64,000 nt of DNA. Origin: Asterias rubens. Taxonomy: Eukaryota; Echinodermata; Asteroidea; Forcipulatida; Asteriidae. The stretch covers positions 12,145,119 to 12,209,118 of the forward strand of contig NC_047075.1 in the NCBI RefSeq assembly GCF_902459465.1, given 5' to 3'. Made by a program: the position numbers and the translations under genes. Shown here in pieces: positions 21,550 to 32,491 of this stretch (the stretch's first letter is position 1; every line of letters begins with the position of its first letter). The notes below the pieces were generated by a model, which saw only the letters and a program-made list of their open reading frames with translations, searched no databases and was not told the origin of the DNA.

Positions 21550-21587
21550 TAGACCCGTACAAACGCCTTTGTCTTCATTTTGTCAAG

Positions 21588-21857
21588 ATGACGCATCGAC
21601 TCAGGAACAATGCCCATACTCTAAAACAACTATTGGGCAAGTCTTCACCCAAAATAAGGAAAGATATTATAAAAGGAGCCGACAAAGAACTGATATCATG
21701 TCTGTGCGAATGTCACAAGACACACCTGAGACAATTGGCTAATAAACGACTGTCACACAAGAAACGAAAACATCTACTCGTGCAAAAAGGTGGCTTTTTG
21801 GGTTCGCTCATTGCACCCATCTTAAGTACATTAGGTGGTCTGTTCCTAGGAAACTGA
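21588..21857 (+). CDS. Polinton small basic protein with hydrophobic glycine-rich C-terminus
   Basis: An 89-codon ORF with a basic N-terminal half (MTHRLRNNAHTLKQLLGK), a cysteine pair CLCECHKTHLRQLANKRLSH and a C-terminal LVQKGGFLGSLIAPILSTLG. The Leu-Gln-Lys-Gly-Gly-Phe-Leu signature is common to short ORFs next to Polinton capsid genes; the function may be virion-associated (inference from family). It overlaps the next ORF's ATG by one base (stop TGA shares the A of ATG at 21857), a compact virus-like arrangement. No disruption is visible. Confidence 0.65.
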   Translation: MTHRLRNNAHTLKQLLGKSSPKIRKDIIKGADKELISCLCECHKTHLRQLANKRLSHKKRKHLLVQKGGFLGSLIAPILSTLGGLFLGN

Positions 21858-22111
21858 TGCGTTACGCCAAGAAGATTGAGATGAACGCTCCCGCGGATCA
21901 AGTCATTCAAAATGTACTTTTGAAAAGAGACATTGGAGAAACAAAAGTACAATTGCTGGAACGGGACATGAAGGATACTCTGGACAGAACCGACCTGGAT
22001 GACAACACCAAGGTGCTTTTGTATCAACAAGCGCTCCAAGGCTACCTACAGTTTGATCGAGCCAGAAAACAAGAACCCATATCAGTGAATATGAGTAGGA
22101 TGTCATTTTGA
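21857..22111 (+). pseudogene. Polinton small protein, N-terminal half, C-terminus replaced at LINE junction
   Basis: Starts MRYAKKIEMNAPADQ and continues through an alpha-helical, charged region (DLDDNTKVLLYQQALQGYLQ) into the 57-bp repeat encoding FDRARKQEPISVNMS. Four codons later the reading frame enters LINE sequence at 22098 and stops. Its natural C-terminus probably corresponds to the piece at 21099-21252. Confidence 0.6.
22041..22097 (+). repeat. 57-bp perfect direct repeat, copy 2
   Basis: Identical to 21049-21105. Copy 2 is preceded by the N-terminal half of a small Polinton ORF and ends exactly at the LINE junction. Confidence 0.95.
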
Positions 22112-23100
22112 ACACACAGGAGCGTAGTCTCGGTGCTGTGGTGTTTACGATATGCTGACTGTGTCAGCTCAAGCAGGTTGTTAGATGTTAGGTAGTCATT
22201 GAGTTGACCAGCTACCACTTTCTCCACAACTTTTGAGATGAACGGCAGATTCGACACAGGTCTGTAGTTACTCAGCTTGTTCTTATCTAGCTTTGAGTTC
22301 TTTAAGATGGGGGCGACGTGCACCTTTTTGAGCTGCTGAGGCACGATTCCTGTTTCTATGGATGAGTTGACAATGTTTGTAGTTGCAGGTAGGACGAATG
22401 ACAGACATGTTTTCAACAAGGAGGTGGGTACTGGATCGAGGTCACATGATTTCGAGGGTGAGCGGCGGATAAGCTTTCCAACAGTTTCTTCCGATTCCGT
22501 CTCGAAAAGTTGGAGTACCGATGTAGAATGAGTATCATATACAGAGACTGCAACTGATGATATCTGACCATCAAGCTCCGACCTGATGTGCGTAACTTTG
22601 GTTTCAAAGTGAACATTAAACCTTTCCCCGAGGTCTAATGCAGATGAACTGTCAGGAAGACACAGTGATGGTTTACTGTGTAGCGAACCATCAACAACAG
22701 CGAAAAGTTGTCTTGGATTTGTTGCATTGTCTGATATCTTTTGTTTGAAATGTGCACGTCGGGCATCTCTAATTAAACGAAGAACCAGGTTTCTTTGCTC
22801 TGTAAACATTTGGCGGTGAACAGTAAGACTAGATTTCCTCCACTGCTTTTCGTACATCCGCTTTTGCTTTTTGGCCTCCATGATGTCATGCGTATACCAA
22901 GGGCTATGGGGACGTACGGGTAGTAGTCGCCTCTGTATTGGGGCGTGTCTGTCAATTAGTTGTTTGAGAGTAGTTTCATAACACTCTTCCTGAGCAGACA
23001 GCTCAGAATCTGGTGCAACTTGTGGTAGATGGGTCATGTCCTTGGTAAACTCAGTAAGATCTATTTGGTTCAATTTACGGTAAGTATAGCTACTTTCCAA
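22098..23100 (-). pseudogene. LINE ORF2: linker and RT N-terminal part
   Basis: On the minus strand there is a linker of about 190 residues (IDRHAPIQRRLLPVRPHSPW, WYTHDIMEAKKQKRMYEKQW). The RT entry follows (SPSKSCDLDPVPTSLLKTCL, VHVAPILKNSKLDKNKLSNY, RPVSNLPFISKVVEKVV) and then SAYRKHHSTETTLL. The palm with its FADD box is absent because the sequence stops at the Polinton junction. It is offset by one frame from the endonuclease ORF at about 23085. Confidence 0.85.
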
Positions 23101-23774
23101 GAGCGCTTTGGTTTACCTAGTTTCAGTTCACAAACCACGCTACAGTGATCAGATATAAAGGTAGATACCTTGACCGAAGATGAAATAAGTAAATCATCAC
23201 TGGCTCTCCCTATGACGTAGTCAAGAATATGGCCACTGGTATGTGTAGGTGATTCAACGCACTGAAGTAAGCCCATGCTGTCTAAAAGTTCGTCTAACTT
23301 TTTGGTGCTGCTGTCTTTCTGTGCCCAGTTGAAATTAAAGTCACCGACCACAACCAAGTTGTTTTCAAGTACCATGGACTCAAGCAACGTCGAGAACTCA
23401 GTCATGAAGTTGTTGTGAGAGGACGATGGTGGTCGGTAAAGTACAATTAAAGTTATCGCAGAGTTGTTGTTGCCCGAGGAAATGTTAATAATCATGAACT
23501 CAAATGAAGCAAAACACTGAGTTTTCAAAAGTTTCACATTGAAGCTTTTACGCAAGATGACAGCAACACCCCCACCACGCCGGCTGGTTCTAGGGATGTG
23601 TGTGAAAGTGAAGCCACTGGGACAAATTTCACCGATGTATTTTGGATCATCTTCAGTTCCAGTAAACCAGGTTTGTGTCAGTGCCAGAATATCCGATTTG
23701 GTATCTACAATGAAATCATTTATCAGTTCAGTTTTATTCCTTGCATATCGGCAGTTAAGAAGGGCTAAGTTCAC
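23070..23774 (-). pseudogene. LINE ORF2 AP-endonuclease domain
   Basis: A 234-codon frame with the AP-endonuclease order: LALLNCRYARNKTELINDFI, DILALTQTWF (usually TETW, here Q replaces E), RRGGGVAVILRKSF, LIVLYRPPSSSHNNF, VVVGDFNFN, LDYVIGR and FISDHCSVVCEL. The SDH catalytic motif is intact, but the metal-binding glutamate of TETW is glutamine. It would nick target DNA before reverse transcription. The frameshift into the RT part lies just after KPKRS. Confidence 0.85.
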
Positions 23775-23778
23775 ATTT

Positions 23779-24141
23779 TCAGTATCTGGAGTTGTGGTTT
23801 GGCTTTGTATAGGGCCGATGGTGGTGGTACGCAGTGGAATTGGTGCCTATGGTTACCTCTTTTTGTCCAGTAACAATAGGTGAAGTGAGTATCATTTGTT
23901 TACGTGCACCTCCACGGCAACCCCGTCGTGAGCGAAGCGCTATCCGTGCATCGCAGGCCAATCTCCATGCTGCATGGTCAAGTAAACGACAAGAGTCAGG
24001 CCGTAGTTCAAGCAGTTTCCCAGGGGTGTAGGACAGGCCCATAGCAGTCATGGTTGGCTGATCCCCAAAGTCACCCGGAGTCAAAATCGCGATGGATGTT
24101 CCCAGAAAAATCCACCACATAGTAATCAGATTTATCACCAA
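23779..24141 (-). pseudogene. LINE segment upstream of endonuclease
   Basis: A 120-codon frame with LSYTPGKLLELRPDSCRLLD and ARIALRSRRGCRGGARKQ. This leucine-rich then Arg/Gly-rich segment precedes the endonuclease in many LINEs of this type. The first 35 residues look hydrophobic and may be chance. Confidence 0.5.
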
Positions 24142-24165
24142 TATTCAGTATAACAGCCTCTGACT

Positions 24166-27100
24166 CATAATATGACCATCATTTAAAAAAATCAGCCACA
24201 TCAGGAACAGCTACGATGAAAAATTCAAATTTTTCCCAAGAACAGAACAGCCTCACAGCGCTCTATATCACATGTCAAATATATAATTTGTTGGAATGCT
24301 AAAAAATATGCTTACATTAGATGATGAACGAAGAAAGGTCTGTATTGAAAATTATGGAAGACGTAAAGCTTGCGAGTTATGCATCTGCAATAGCTGTGGT
24401 TTTTGTTACCAGTGTCATACGAATTATGGGATCGGGGACCAGTTTACCGTAGAGTGCACTTGCACAATGTGTACATTACACTAGGAGGAAGATTACACAG
24501 CGTTGGCCGGATGTGAACAGCTTAAATTGCAAGACTCTGATCTTGATCTGCGTTCACACTTGCTTTTGGATCGCCTTTGCGGTATCTGTTTTCCTTCTGA
24601 TCTCCTTTTAACCGCCCTTTCGAGATCAGATCCTCCTTTGACCCTCCTAGCAGGATCAAGTTCCTATGTTTTGCATGTCTTATAGGAGCTACAACATCCT
24701 GGATCAGAGTCGGAAATGACCAAGCTATAATCCATAATCTCTTAACAATGGCATTGAAAGCAACACTCACTGGCTTGTGCTCGGTTTTCCCTATTGAAAC
24801 ACTATTTCTCCGGCTGCAGCAGCCATTTTTAATGAGCAGTTGGGCCTATTTTTGACCTCTTCGTTATCAACTTGTCATGACTCTCGCTGCACCCATTAAT
24901 AAGTTGTTAAGACCATAGGTTATGGTTCGAGGTCTTTCTTCCCTTACGTCCAAGTATCTAATATTTCCCTTAGAATCGTGTGTTTGAAGGCAGTGTCGAT
25001 GACGATGTCCTCTGTAGTAGAGGTATTGGTCATCTTCTAGATCAGCATTTCGTGAGACCATCATCTATGGAACCAGCTGCCATCGAAAATCTGGCCTACA
25101 CGTTCTGCATTGAGTTCCACTCAGCTTCGTTTGCCATCGAATTTCTCCTGTCAGGTAGTCCACAAGCACACCGGTTACTTTATTCTTTGGGCGGTCGACT
25201 CACTTACATTAAAAAGAACTGATACTTCCTTAGTAGCTGATTGTTCGTATCCAGGGGTCTGGTTCTCTTCCGCCCTTCATCATTCTTCACTTCTTCCTCT
25301 TGCTATGCTTGCCGGACAAACGCCAAAAGGTTCTAAAACGACTCCAGTGATTACCCAGTTTCCATCCAAAATGACTTTGGTTGACAAATCGGGGTGGTGT
25401 AGACATCCTAGTGTCCAAGGCTCTTTACGCAAGCATCGGCCCGCTCTGACTTCACGAAACGCATAGATACTATACCGCACGGCACACAACAGTACTTGAT
25501 ACCGCGGGGTCAAAGCATGGCTTTCGAGGTATCAACGAGGTTACAAAACGAGGCCGGATCGCGTATTTTTTTTTCCTGTAGGATGAACGTCGGCAATTTA
25601 CATAAATTGGCGTAGTTTACTATACATTTTCCCATGCACATGCGTACTTCGACGTAATAATAGTTGTGGAAATACACTCACGCAGTGGAAATACACTCAC
25701 GTATATTAAACATGTACACAAACACGCATACACGTACACATGTTACATGTACAATGTACATGTATATTTAGTACCATGTACCACGTAAAACTGCGTATTT
25801 GTACAACTCCACCCTTTGTCCATAAAATGCGTCGCGCTTGCTTTCATTGCCAAGTCTTGATTGCCCGATAAAATGTTTGGATATGGTTGGGAGGGGGAGG
25901 GAGGGCAATTATGAAAATAGACCATGGATGGTATATCTCCATGGTTGGACCATGGAGGAAGAAAAAGGAGCCAGACTGGTTCCACAACCTGTACACCATT
26001 GTGTGAAGCGATAGTAGAAGAAAGGCAGGTTGTGTGGTCCCCATTTATTTACCACAACTATTTTCTTTCCAAATACCACCACCAGTGGCCAAAGGTCCCT
26101 AGCGGTCATCACTAAAGCTCGTGCATGCGCGAGAGTGTTTTTTGGGCAAAAACACGCCCATTTTATGTTAATTGCCCACGTTCGTCCTAGGGAAAAAAAA
26201 GTATTGGTTTTAAATCTAAGGTTGTATTTTTGTTTTACTGAAGCCTTCAACTAAACAAAACAAAACGAGTGTCATTTAAGCCTTTCTCTGTAGTTTAAAA
26301 AAATATCGACATTTAAATTGAAGGCTTTCTCTGTAGTTTTCAAAACACAACATTTAAATTGAAGGCTTTATGCGAAAGTATTCTTGGCAAGCGATTGATA
26401 TTACATTTTTATATACATTGTTTTGAAACATCCCTCTTAAAAAAACATTTTTGTTAGTACATAAATTTGTTCTGAATTCCTCATCACCAACTAACATCAG
26501 AGTAATGGGCCACAGTCTTTGAATGCTTGCCTGGAAATTGAAACCCGGTTAAAGTTAATGATTGCATCATGTACATTGTGCAGTTTTACTGTTATCATGC
26601 ATGAAGTAAAATGTATTAGTTTCTTCCTGTTTGTAGGAGACCAAACACAATAATTTACATTAAATGGTTCGCAGATAATGCTGGTAGAAAGCAGTTCCCT
26701 TAAAACACTAATTACTACGATACAAGTAGATCCGACAGAATTCGAATAGTCATACAACTGCCCTTGGTTTGTTTCAGAAGGCCATAACACTGTTTTGTTT
26801 TGTTTTTAGAAGGTAAATCTTAAACAAAAATAAATACATTCAGACACAAACAAACTTATCAAGTGACCACTTACCTTTCGACGTCTCTACCGTACAGCTG
26901 ATGATGCAGTAAAACAAAAACAATGCAGGACATTTGTGCATTATGGATATGCGGTCGTCACACGGTGCGTATCAATGTTCTGACCACTCAGAAGACGCAA
27001 CGAAACGCACCCCGCCAAAATACGCGTTTGCATCAAATTGTACGGGATATACGCATTTAGAATGCGTTGTGCGCGCACACAATGGAGTAATTTGAAGTTA

Positions 27101-28032
27101 CAAGGTGCACGTGCCGTGAGCGCGTTTTGTTACGTTGTACGTACGTTAGTTCACACCCTCGGGCCAGTGTACCTGCTGCTGCTGTGGTGTAAGTTTGTAC
27201 TGTTAGAATTCTTTTCGGAATCGCCAACATGCAGCCAAATTGCTGAGACAACTTGGCTGGACGACAACATTGGAGACAGCAACTGTGACAACTGGGTTGG
27301 GGCAGAGATGATTTGCAGCTGGCTAAGCCGCAGATCGAAAACGAACTCAAGAACGACGGGAAGCATGCGTGTGCAGGGATGTGCAGCTCACCTTTTGTGC
27401 TTTAGTGTTGAGCTGAGCTGAATAGGACTAGCCCGTTGGGTTGGACTCCCAAACGGAGGAGACTAACCTTGGCTAGATCTATAATTTATAGGCATAAATT
27501 TAATTTGTCAGTCCATGTACGAGTGGTGGGGAGTTCATGAGACAAGAAAACAAATTGGCAGTAGGCCTAGCCGCAATTGATAGTGAATTTCGTTTACAAT
27601 TAACTAAGTCAGTATTAACAACAAGATTTAACTTATTATCATATATGCATAGGTCTATACTTATTTGCATCGCAGAATTAAAACAAAACAATGAAACAAA
27701 AACAGCAAACCCACCATTTCATACTTCATGTGATGCCAAGCAAATTTTGATGACGCAACATGGGTTCACACTGCGTTTCAAACCGTGCTCCACAAAAATT
27801 CTCAACAAAATAAATGGCAAGTTACTATTCTGTCTGAGATGATGATCGTTATTTTAAAAGCCAAATGTTTGTTGAAAAGTGCTGGAAAAAACTTTACACC
27901 TCTCTTAAATTTTATGGCTAGGTATTTGTTTAACTTCTTCATGGTCTTGTTGATAACGTGAAAGAGATTGCAATAAAACATAGTGAATTCATAAAGTGAG
28001 CCGGAACTGGTCAAACCGAGTATTCTTTAAAT
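24166..28032. other. long stretch without recognisable genes
   Basis: Holds a 62-codon cysteine-rich ORF at 24296-24484 (+), which has CELCICNSCGFCYQCH and no family I can name. There are ACGTACA/ACATGT-rich short repeats around 25690-25775 and 2-3 imperfect ~58-bp units (GGCTTTCTCTGTAGTTT...) at 26278-26375. ORFs of up to 127 codons at 27038-27421 lack codon periodicity I can argue for. No element ends were identified. Confidence 0.4.
26275..26375 (+). repeat. short tandem duplication, ~58-bp unit
   Basis: The unit TTTCTCTGTAGTTTTCAAAA plus a CATTTAAATTGAAGGC segment occurs about two times, with a partial third copy. Confidence 0.6.
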
Positions 28033-28128
28033 ATGGACATCCTTAGCCCTAGTCAGTCGCCAGAGTCTCCGTTGGTCATCCAAACTAATCAACTCCAGAG
28101 TGCTTATACAAAGTCTTACCCAAACTAA
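28033..28128 (+). CDS. possible small ORF
   Basis: A 31-codon ORF, MDILSPSQSPESPLVIQTNQ..., preceding the candidate exon at 28220. The Ser/Pro/Gln-rich composition looks protein-like, but the ORF closes with TAA before any donor site. It is listed only because it lies beside the candidate exons; it may be chance. Confidence 0.2.
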   Translation: MDILSPSQSPESPLVIQTNQLQSAYTKSYPN

Positions 28129-28219
28129 AGTCTACCACAATTTCTTAACTAATGCTCCCATGACCGTCAATTCTTGTCGACTTAAAGTTGTGTTAAAAAT
28201 TTTGTTTGAATTGTGTCAG

Positions 28220-28368
28220 GCAACAAGACGCTCTTAGCTAAGAAACAGGATGCTTTCATTGTGACTGGCAGACTCCCCACCGTCAACAAATCCCCACTGG
28301 GCAAAGGAAGCCGCACCAAATTGCCAAACAGAAAGTACATTTCTGAGACGGCCTCAGAAGACTCGGAG
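28220..28368 (+). CDS. candidate internal exon, unrecognised gene
   Basis: Bounded by a TTGTGTCAG acceptor and a GAG|GTAGGT donor. Only one frame is open; it reads NKTLLAKKQDAFIVTGRLPT, then KGSRTKLPNRKYISETASED. It is Lys/Ser/Thr-rich, without a domain I recognise. It enters with phase 1 and leaves with phase 0. The exon at 28590 can be joined in frame. Confidence 0.4.
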
Positions 28369-28589
28369 GTAGGTTTACAACTATGTATATTTGCAAACAA
28401 CAAGTTTGTTTTCTTTGGATGGTGGTGTTAGGGTGGTGTTTTGTGTTTTGTTTCTTGCTTTTATTTGTTTACAGTTGTGGGAAGACGTCGTTCACAGAAA
28501 ATAAAGTAGACGAAACTGAATTTCCATGATGGTAATTAAAAGAAATAGAATGCTCGGATATTAAAATTTACGGTTAACTTTTCTTGCAG

Positions 28590-28634
28590 GACAGCTACGA
28601 GCCGGTGCCAAAAACACAAACGTCCGACTATTAG
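28590..28634 (+). CDS. candidate terminal exon joined to 28220-28368
   Basis: Follows a TTTTCTTGCAG acceptor and reads DSYEPVPKTQTSDY then TAG, in phase with the preceding candidate exon. The combined C-terminus is acidic/serine-rich (SETASEDSE + DSYEP). The product is not recognised. Confidence 0.35.
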   Translation, partial: DSYEPVPKTQTSDY

Positions 28635-28984
28635 AACCACAAAGAGAAGGTACGTCGGTAGTTTACTAGGGCTGATTTGTTTTGTTTGTCAAGACAAACC
28701 TCATTGATTTATAAAACCGTGGTAGTAGATGCCGATTGTCTTTTTTAGTTGAAACATGTTTTAAACAGTATATATGCCCTTTGTATGGGCAATTTTGTCA
28801 TTCTTTCAAAAGAAAAGGTCAGAGCTAGAAATGTGTCAGTGTGTTATTTTCTTGTTGTTAATATCAAAGTAAATTGATGATTTATTCACTTTTAAACTGG
28901 ACAAGACACAAAAATAAAGGAATAACGAGAAAGGTGGAGAGACTCACCGACGCTTTGTCTTGTTTGGAAAGTATGTTGTATTTG

Positions 28985-29096
28985 GTTTGTTAGTTTAGCT
29001 TGTTGGTTTTTTTGTTTGTTTGTTTGTTTGTGTGTGTGTTTGTTTGTTTGTTTAATTGTTTGTTTTGTTTGTTTGTTTGTTTGCTTGTTTGTTAGC
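28985..29096 (+). repeat. TTTG microsatellite
   Basis: Interrupted run of GTTT/TTTG units with a short GT stretch in the middle. Confidence 0.9.
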
Positions 29097-29228
29097 TGTT
29101 TGATTTGTTCAACGGCCCTTTTCCAGTAAAATATACAATAGCTAGGCCTCTTAGATCAATAATACAATACCAAGTACTTCCGATGACAAGAGTTGATTTA
29201 ATCTGAATGAATGTCATGACATCTACAG

Positions 29229-29338
29229 ATTTGCCATCGCTACTTAAAACGATGAGAGAGGTCACAACACCAAAGAAGAAGGAAGCAGTCGCGGTAGAGC
29301 CGCACAGGCCACCAGTAAAAGGAACCGTATACATGTAA
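29229..29338 (+). CDS. candidate terminal exon, unrecognised
   Basis: After a GACATCTACAG acceptor, one frame is open: LPSLLKTMREVTTPKKKEAV, then EPHRPPVKGTVYM and TAA. It could be an alternative last exon of the 28.2-kb candidate gene, but no transcript evidence is available here. Confidence 0.3.
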
Positions 29339-29889
29339 TTTCAAACATAAAGACTCGGCCGCGGCCAGTGCATCAGATGAGGTATGATGTTTCGGTTAAT
29401 CCCTTCCTTAATGGATTTGCATGTCTAATACTTAACAATAAAGATGTTGACAAAAACATGTTCTTGTGCGTAATTGTTGTACCCCTTTGTCTCTATATGA
29501 TGTTTATTTTCAGATCTCATTTACAATGTTTGGTGAACTAAAGGTACGCAAGAGTGTGAAAACCTCCCCAGACGCAGTGAACTCCCCGTTCTTGCTCGTA
29601 CGATGTAGGATTTTAGCGGGGCCAGTCTAGTAATGCAAACACTTTGTACACGAAAGAATGTCTGGTACCCGTATTACTAATAGTGCATGTGATTCTGTAG
29701 TCGTGTGTCTCTTTTTGCCTCGGGCCTTTGCAGCAAAAAGACTAGATTATTTAATACTAACTAGCGAGTGGAGTTGAAAATGGACGTGTCATGACCTCCA
29801 ACACCAAAACTACAGCTAGAGAATTCATGCTCTCAATTAAACATCTGCTCAGACATGTCAGAGGCGTTTACTGTGTTTACCGTAAGTAT
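29339..29889. other. no supported gene
   Basis: A 30-base segment between an ATTTTCAG acceptor and AAG|GTACGC donor at 29515-29544 is the only exon-like feature. Nothing else is supported up to the ISL2EU end. Confidence 0.4.
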
Positions 29890-29905
29890 GCAATGGGAGA
29901 CTTTC
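29890..29905 (+). repeat. ISL2EU-like left terminal inverted repeat
   Basis: GCAATGGGAGACTTTC, perfect inverse of 36764-36779. The exact outer boundary may differ by a few bases. Confidence 0.85.
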
Positions 29906-30042
29906 CATTCTCCCTAAGTCACCGAGAGAGGGCGCTCATTACCGGGTAAACTCTAGACAAAAATGGCGTCTTCATTCTTTGTTTACACTTACGTATCGAC
30001 GAAGGTTTTCGACTTTGTATAACTTGCTTCTTTAATCAAATT

Positions 30043-32491
30043 ATGCCCAATACTGGGTGTGCAGTGCCGCAGTGTGCGGGAAGAGGTGGATATGAATTTC
30101 CAAAGGAAAGAAAGAGGTGCAATGCTTGGCGAGTGGCCATAAGACGAGTGAACGATGACACAGGACGATCATGGTGGCCATTGCTTAGTGATGTCGTCTG
30201 CGCAGAACACTTCACAACATCAGACTATCAGCAGTTTGGAAAGTCCGGTAAGTTACTTAATTTTTCGAGATTTAGGCCTTGACTGGCCTCCCATACTCTG
30301 ACTCAAACATTTATGCGAACGTAAGCCTTTCAAAGCTTTCTAACCTTCATAACATTTCAATTTTCATAGCATCCAAAATTGACTAGAGACTAAGTAAAGA
30401 AGAGTACTAACAAAAGTGACAATAAGTAGGCAGGCCTGTTAGTGTTACTGTTAATGTTACTTGTATAATGTACTATTTATCCCGATGCAAAATTAACATC
30501 TATTGTATAATGTAGTTGTAATTTGTCCTGGGCAGGGGTAAACATTGTACTGTAGGCCTATAGGCTATAGCTATGTAACGTTAGGCCTATGGTGGCTATA
30601 ATAATGTAAAAAAAGAACCATTATTTCTACCCATTTTCTCAAAGTTTGGTCTAGTTTGGCCTTTGGGTTTGTTCCTAATCCTCGCGGCTCAGATTTGTCT
30701 GTTTTTTTCTTCAAATCTGAGTTTACTGCTAAATTTTTGAGAGCCACATTTTAAATTTGTTGATGCATGAGTATGACTTTGGTTTACATACATGTTTGAA
30801 TCCTTTTTGTTACCTAGAATTTGAAATCTGCATGCAGGGGTTTTTACCCCTGTGCCTCTCGTCCACAGTGTACACATTAGCAGCCCTAAATAATGTGAGT
30901 GCACCATTCACCTCCCATCAGCACTTTTGAATGGCTATGCCAGATATTGCTGTCGTTATTATAATTATTGATTACCCTAACTGCAATATTTGTATAATTT
31001 TATGAAAATATGCAAACAGTAGAGTGAACGATGGCTGTATGATTCTCAAACTGGTAGGGGCAGTTGTGACTTGTCATTGTGATACCATTTTAATGGGTGG
31101 GGGGGGGGCATGCTTCCCTGGCTCCGCCGCTGTTGATTAGAGTTGGGTCTCGGAAGCTACATGTAAGAACCACCCATCGTGAGACTACATTTTGCACAAT
31201 ACTCCTCAAAAGCTTACCAAACAAATGTAAATAAACTGTCCATTTACAACTTCTTTACACTTTATTTTTTTTTTGGTCAGGTCTAAAATTGCAACGAAGG
31301 AGGCTCAAACCAGATGCTGTTCCTAGCCAGTTCTCATGGACAAAGCAACCAACTTCAGCAGATGTCTCAAGGACAAAACGCTATACAGAACGCTGTGTAA
31401 AGAGAGAGGGTACCTGTGAGGGTTCTGATGAGTTGTCTATGGATGTTGATGTTAACTGTGATCTGGACATTGCAATGGAGGTAAATGTGAACAGTGAAAA
31501 TGAAAAAGTACATAACCAGGCCATCCAGACAGACCTGCAAGAGACCCTGTCAACATCAGTCTCCACACATACACAGACGGAATCTGAGACGAAGGTACAG
31601 GGATTTACTATTCATGACTTCAAGAATGACCCCAAAGGAGTACACTACTACACAGGGCTTCAAGACTATCTCAACTTTATGGATGTACTTGCTTCACTTG
31701 GACCATGTGCTTTTGAGTTAACTTATGTAAATGGTAAAAGGCCCTCCTTATCTGTGCCAGATCAACTATTTTTGACTATAATTAAATGTAGGAGATATAC
31801 AGCCAATTTTGAATTAAGTCGAATGTTTAAGGTCAGTGAATCAGAGGTATACATTGTATTTGCAACATGGATTAGATTTATGCATCTGCAGTGGAGAGAG
31901 ATTGATATCTGGGCAGATAGAGACATGGTCTTCTTTTATGCTCCATCTGATTTCAAGACCAAGTTTCCCAGCACTCGGAGTATCCTTGATGGCTTTGAGT
32001 TTCCAGTTAAGAAGCCCAAGGGACCTGCTGCCCAGCAGGTAACATTTTCAACATACAAAAACCGTAACACTGCTAAGGCACTGGTTGGTATAACACCAGG
32101 AGGTTTAATGTCCTATATGTCTGGTGCATATGGAGGTTCAACCAGTGACAGACAGATCATTGAGAGGAGTGGATTAATAAATAAAGTCAACAAAGGTGAT
32201 TCAATAATGGCTGATAAAGGTTTTGATGTACAGGACTTGTTTGCGCCAGTGGATGTAACAGTTAACATTCCTACTTTTTTCAAGAACAAAAACAGAATGA
32301 CAGGTCAATCTGTTGTAAGCGATAGAAAAATATCTAGCAAAAGAGTTCATGTTGAAAGGATAATTGGACTTGGGAAAACATATAAAATATTGACGCTGCC
32401 ACTGAATCACACAGAGACAATTCTCTCCTCAGACATTGCATTTATTTGTTTTATGCTTGTTAACTTCAGGAAATGTATTGTTTCAAGATAG
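30043..32491 (+). CDS. THAP-DDE_Tnp_4 transposase (2 exons: 30043-30247, 31281-32491)
   Basis: A 471-residue model. Exon 1 carries the THAP zinc finger: CAVPQC, YEFP, the invariant W, then CAEHF. Donor CCG|GTAAGT is followed by a 1033-bp intron and acceptor GGTCAG. The join restores the THAP end LKPDAVPSQF, which supports the splice. A variable acidic linker follows (to about residue 175) with QAIQTDLQETL and STHTQTESE. Then comes the helix-turn-helix (FLTIIKCRRYTANFELSRMF...SESEVYIVF) and the IS5-type DDE domain. Likely catalytic residues are D in SILDGFEFP, D in GGSTSDRQII and E in RVHVERIIGLG. ADKGFDVQDLF is the usual conserved block between the last two. It cuts and joins the transposon ends in the nucleus. 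All expected residues are present. Confidence 0.9.
30248..31280 (+). other. intron of the THAP transposase
   Basis: Bounded by GTAAGT and TTTTTTTTGGTCAG. It contains a G-run near 31100 and several short minus-strand ORFs without similarity. Phase 1 on both sides. Confidence 0.85.

Larger units (their letters stand above)
16795..22097 (+). mobile_element. Polinton/Maverick fragment
   Basis: Plus-strand fragment of a virus-like DNA transposon. It has a protein-primed family-B DNA polymerase (broken) followed by a cluster of small ORFs that I recognise as Polinton-type conserved proteins. Integrase, ATPase, cysteine protease and capsid genes are not present in the window, and no long terminal repeats were found. 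Its right end is cut at 22,097/22,098 by LINE sequence on the other strand. Multiple stops and frameshifts show it is not functional. Confidence 0.85.
22098..24165 (-). mobile_element. LINE of CR1/L2 type, 3' part missing
   Basis: Minus-strand LINE carrying the end of an upstream ORF segment, the endonuclease and the RT N-terminus. Its 3' side is cut at 22098, in the RT just after STETTLLCVQNDIL, where it meets Polinton sequence. A LINE missing its 3' end cannot result from a simple insertion, so this junction is a later rearrangement or deletion. Confidence 0.8.

Noticed and set aside
24296..24484. Cysteine-rich ORF as a Polinton gene continuing beyond the LINE
   Set aside because: The CxxC pattern matched no Polinton protein I know and the gap to 22,097 is unexplained.
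25280..25513. Minus-strand 77-codon ORF as part of a retroelement
   Set aside because: No motif, no neighbours of the same element, and stops in continuing frames.
27038..27421. 127-codon ORF as a gene
   Set aside because: No recognisable domain, several equally open overlapping frames on the other strand, and no splice context.
29515..29544. 30-base microexon
   Set aside because: Good splice borders but too short to judge, and no frame links it to neighbouring candidate exons.
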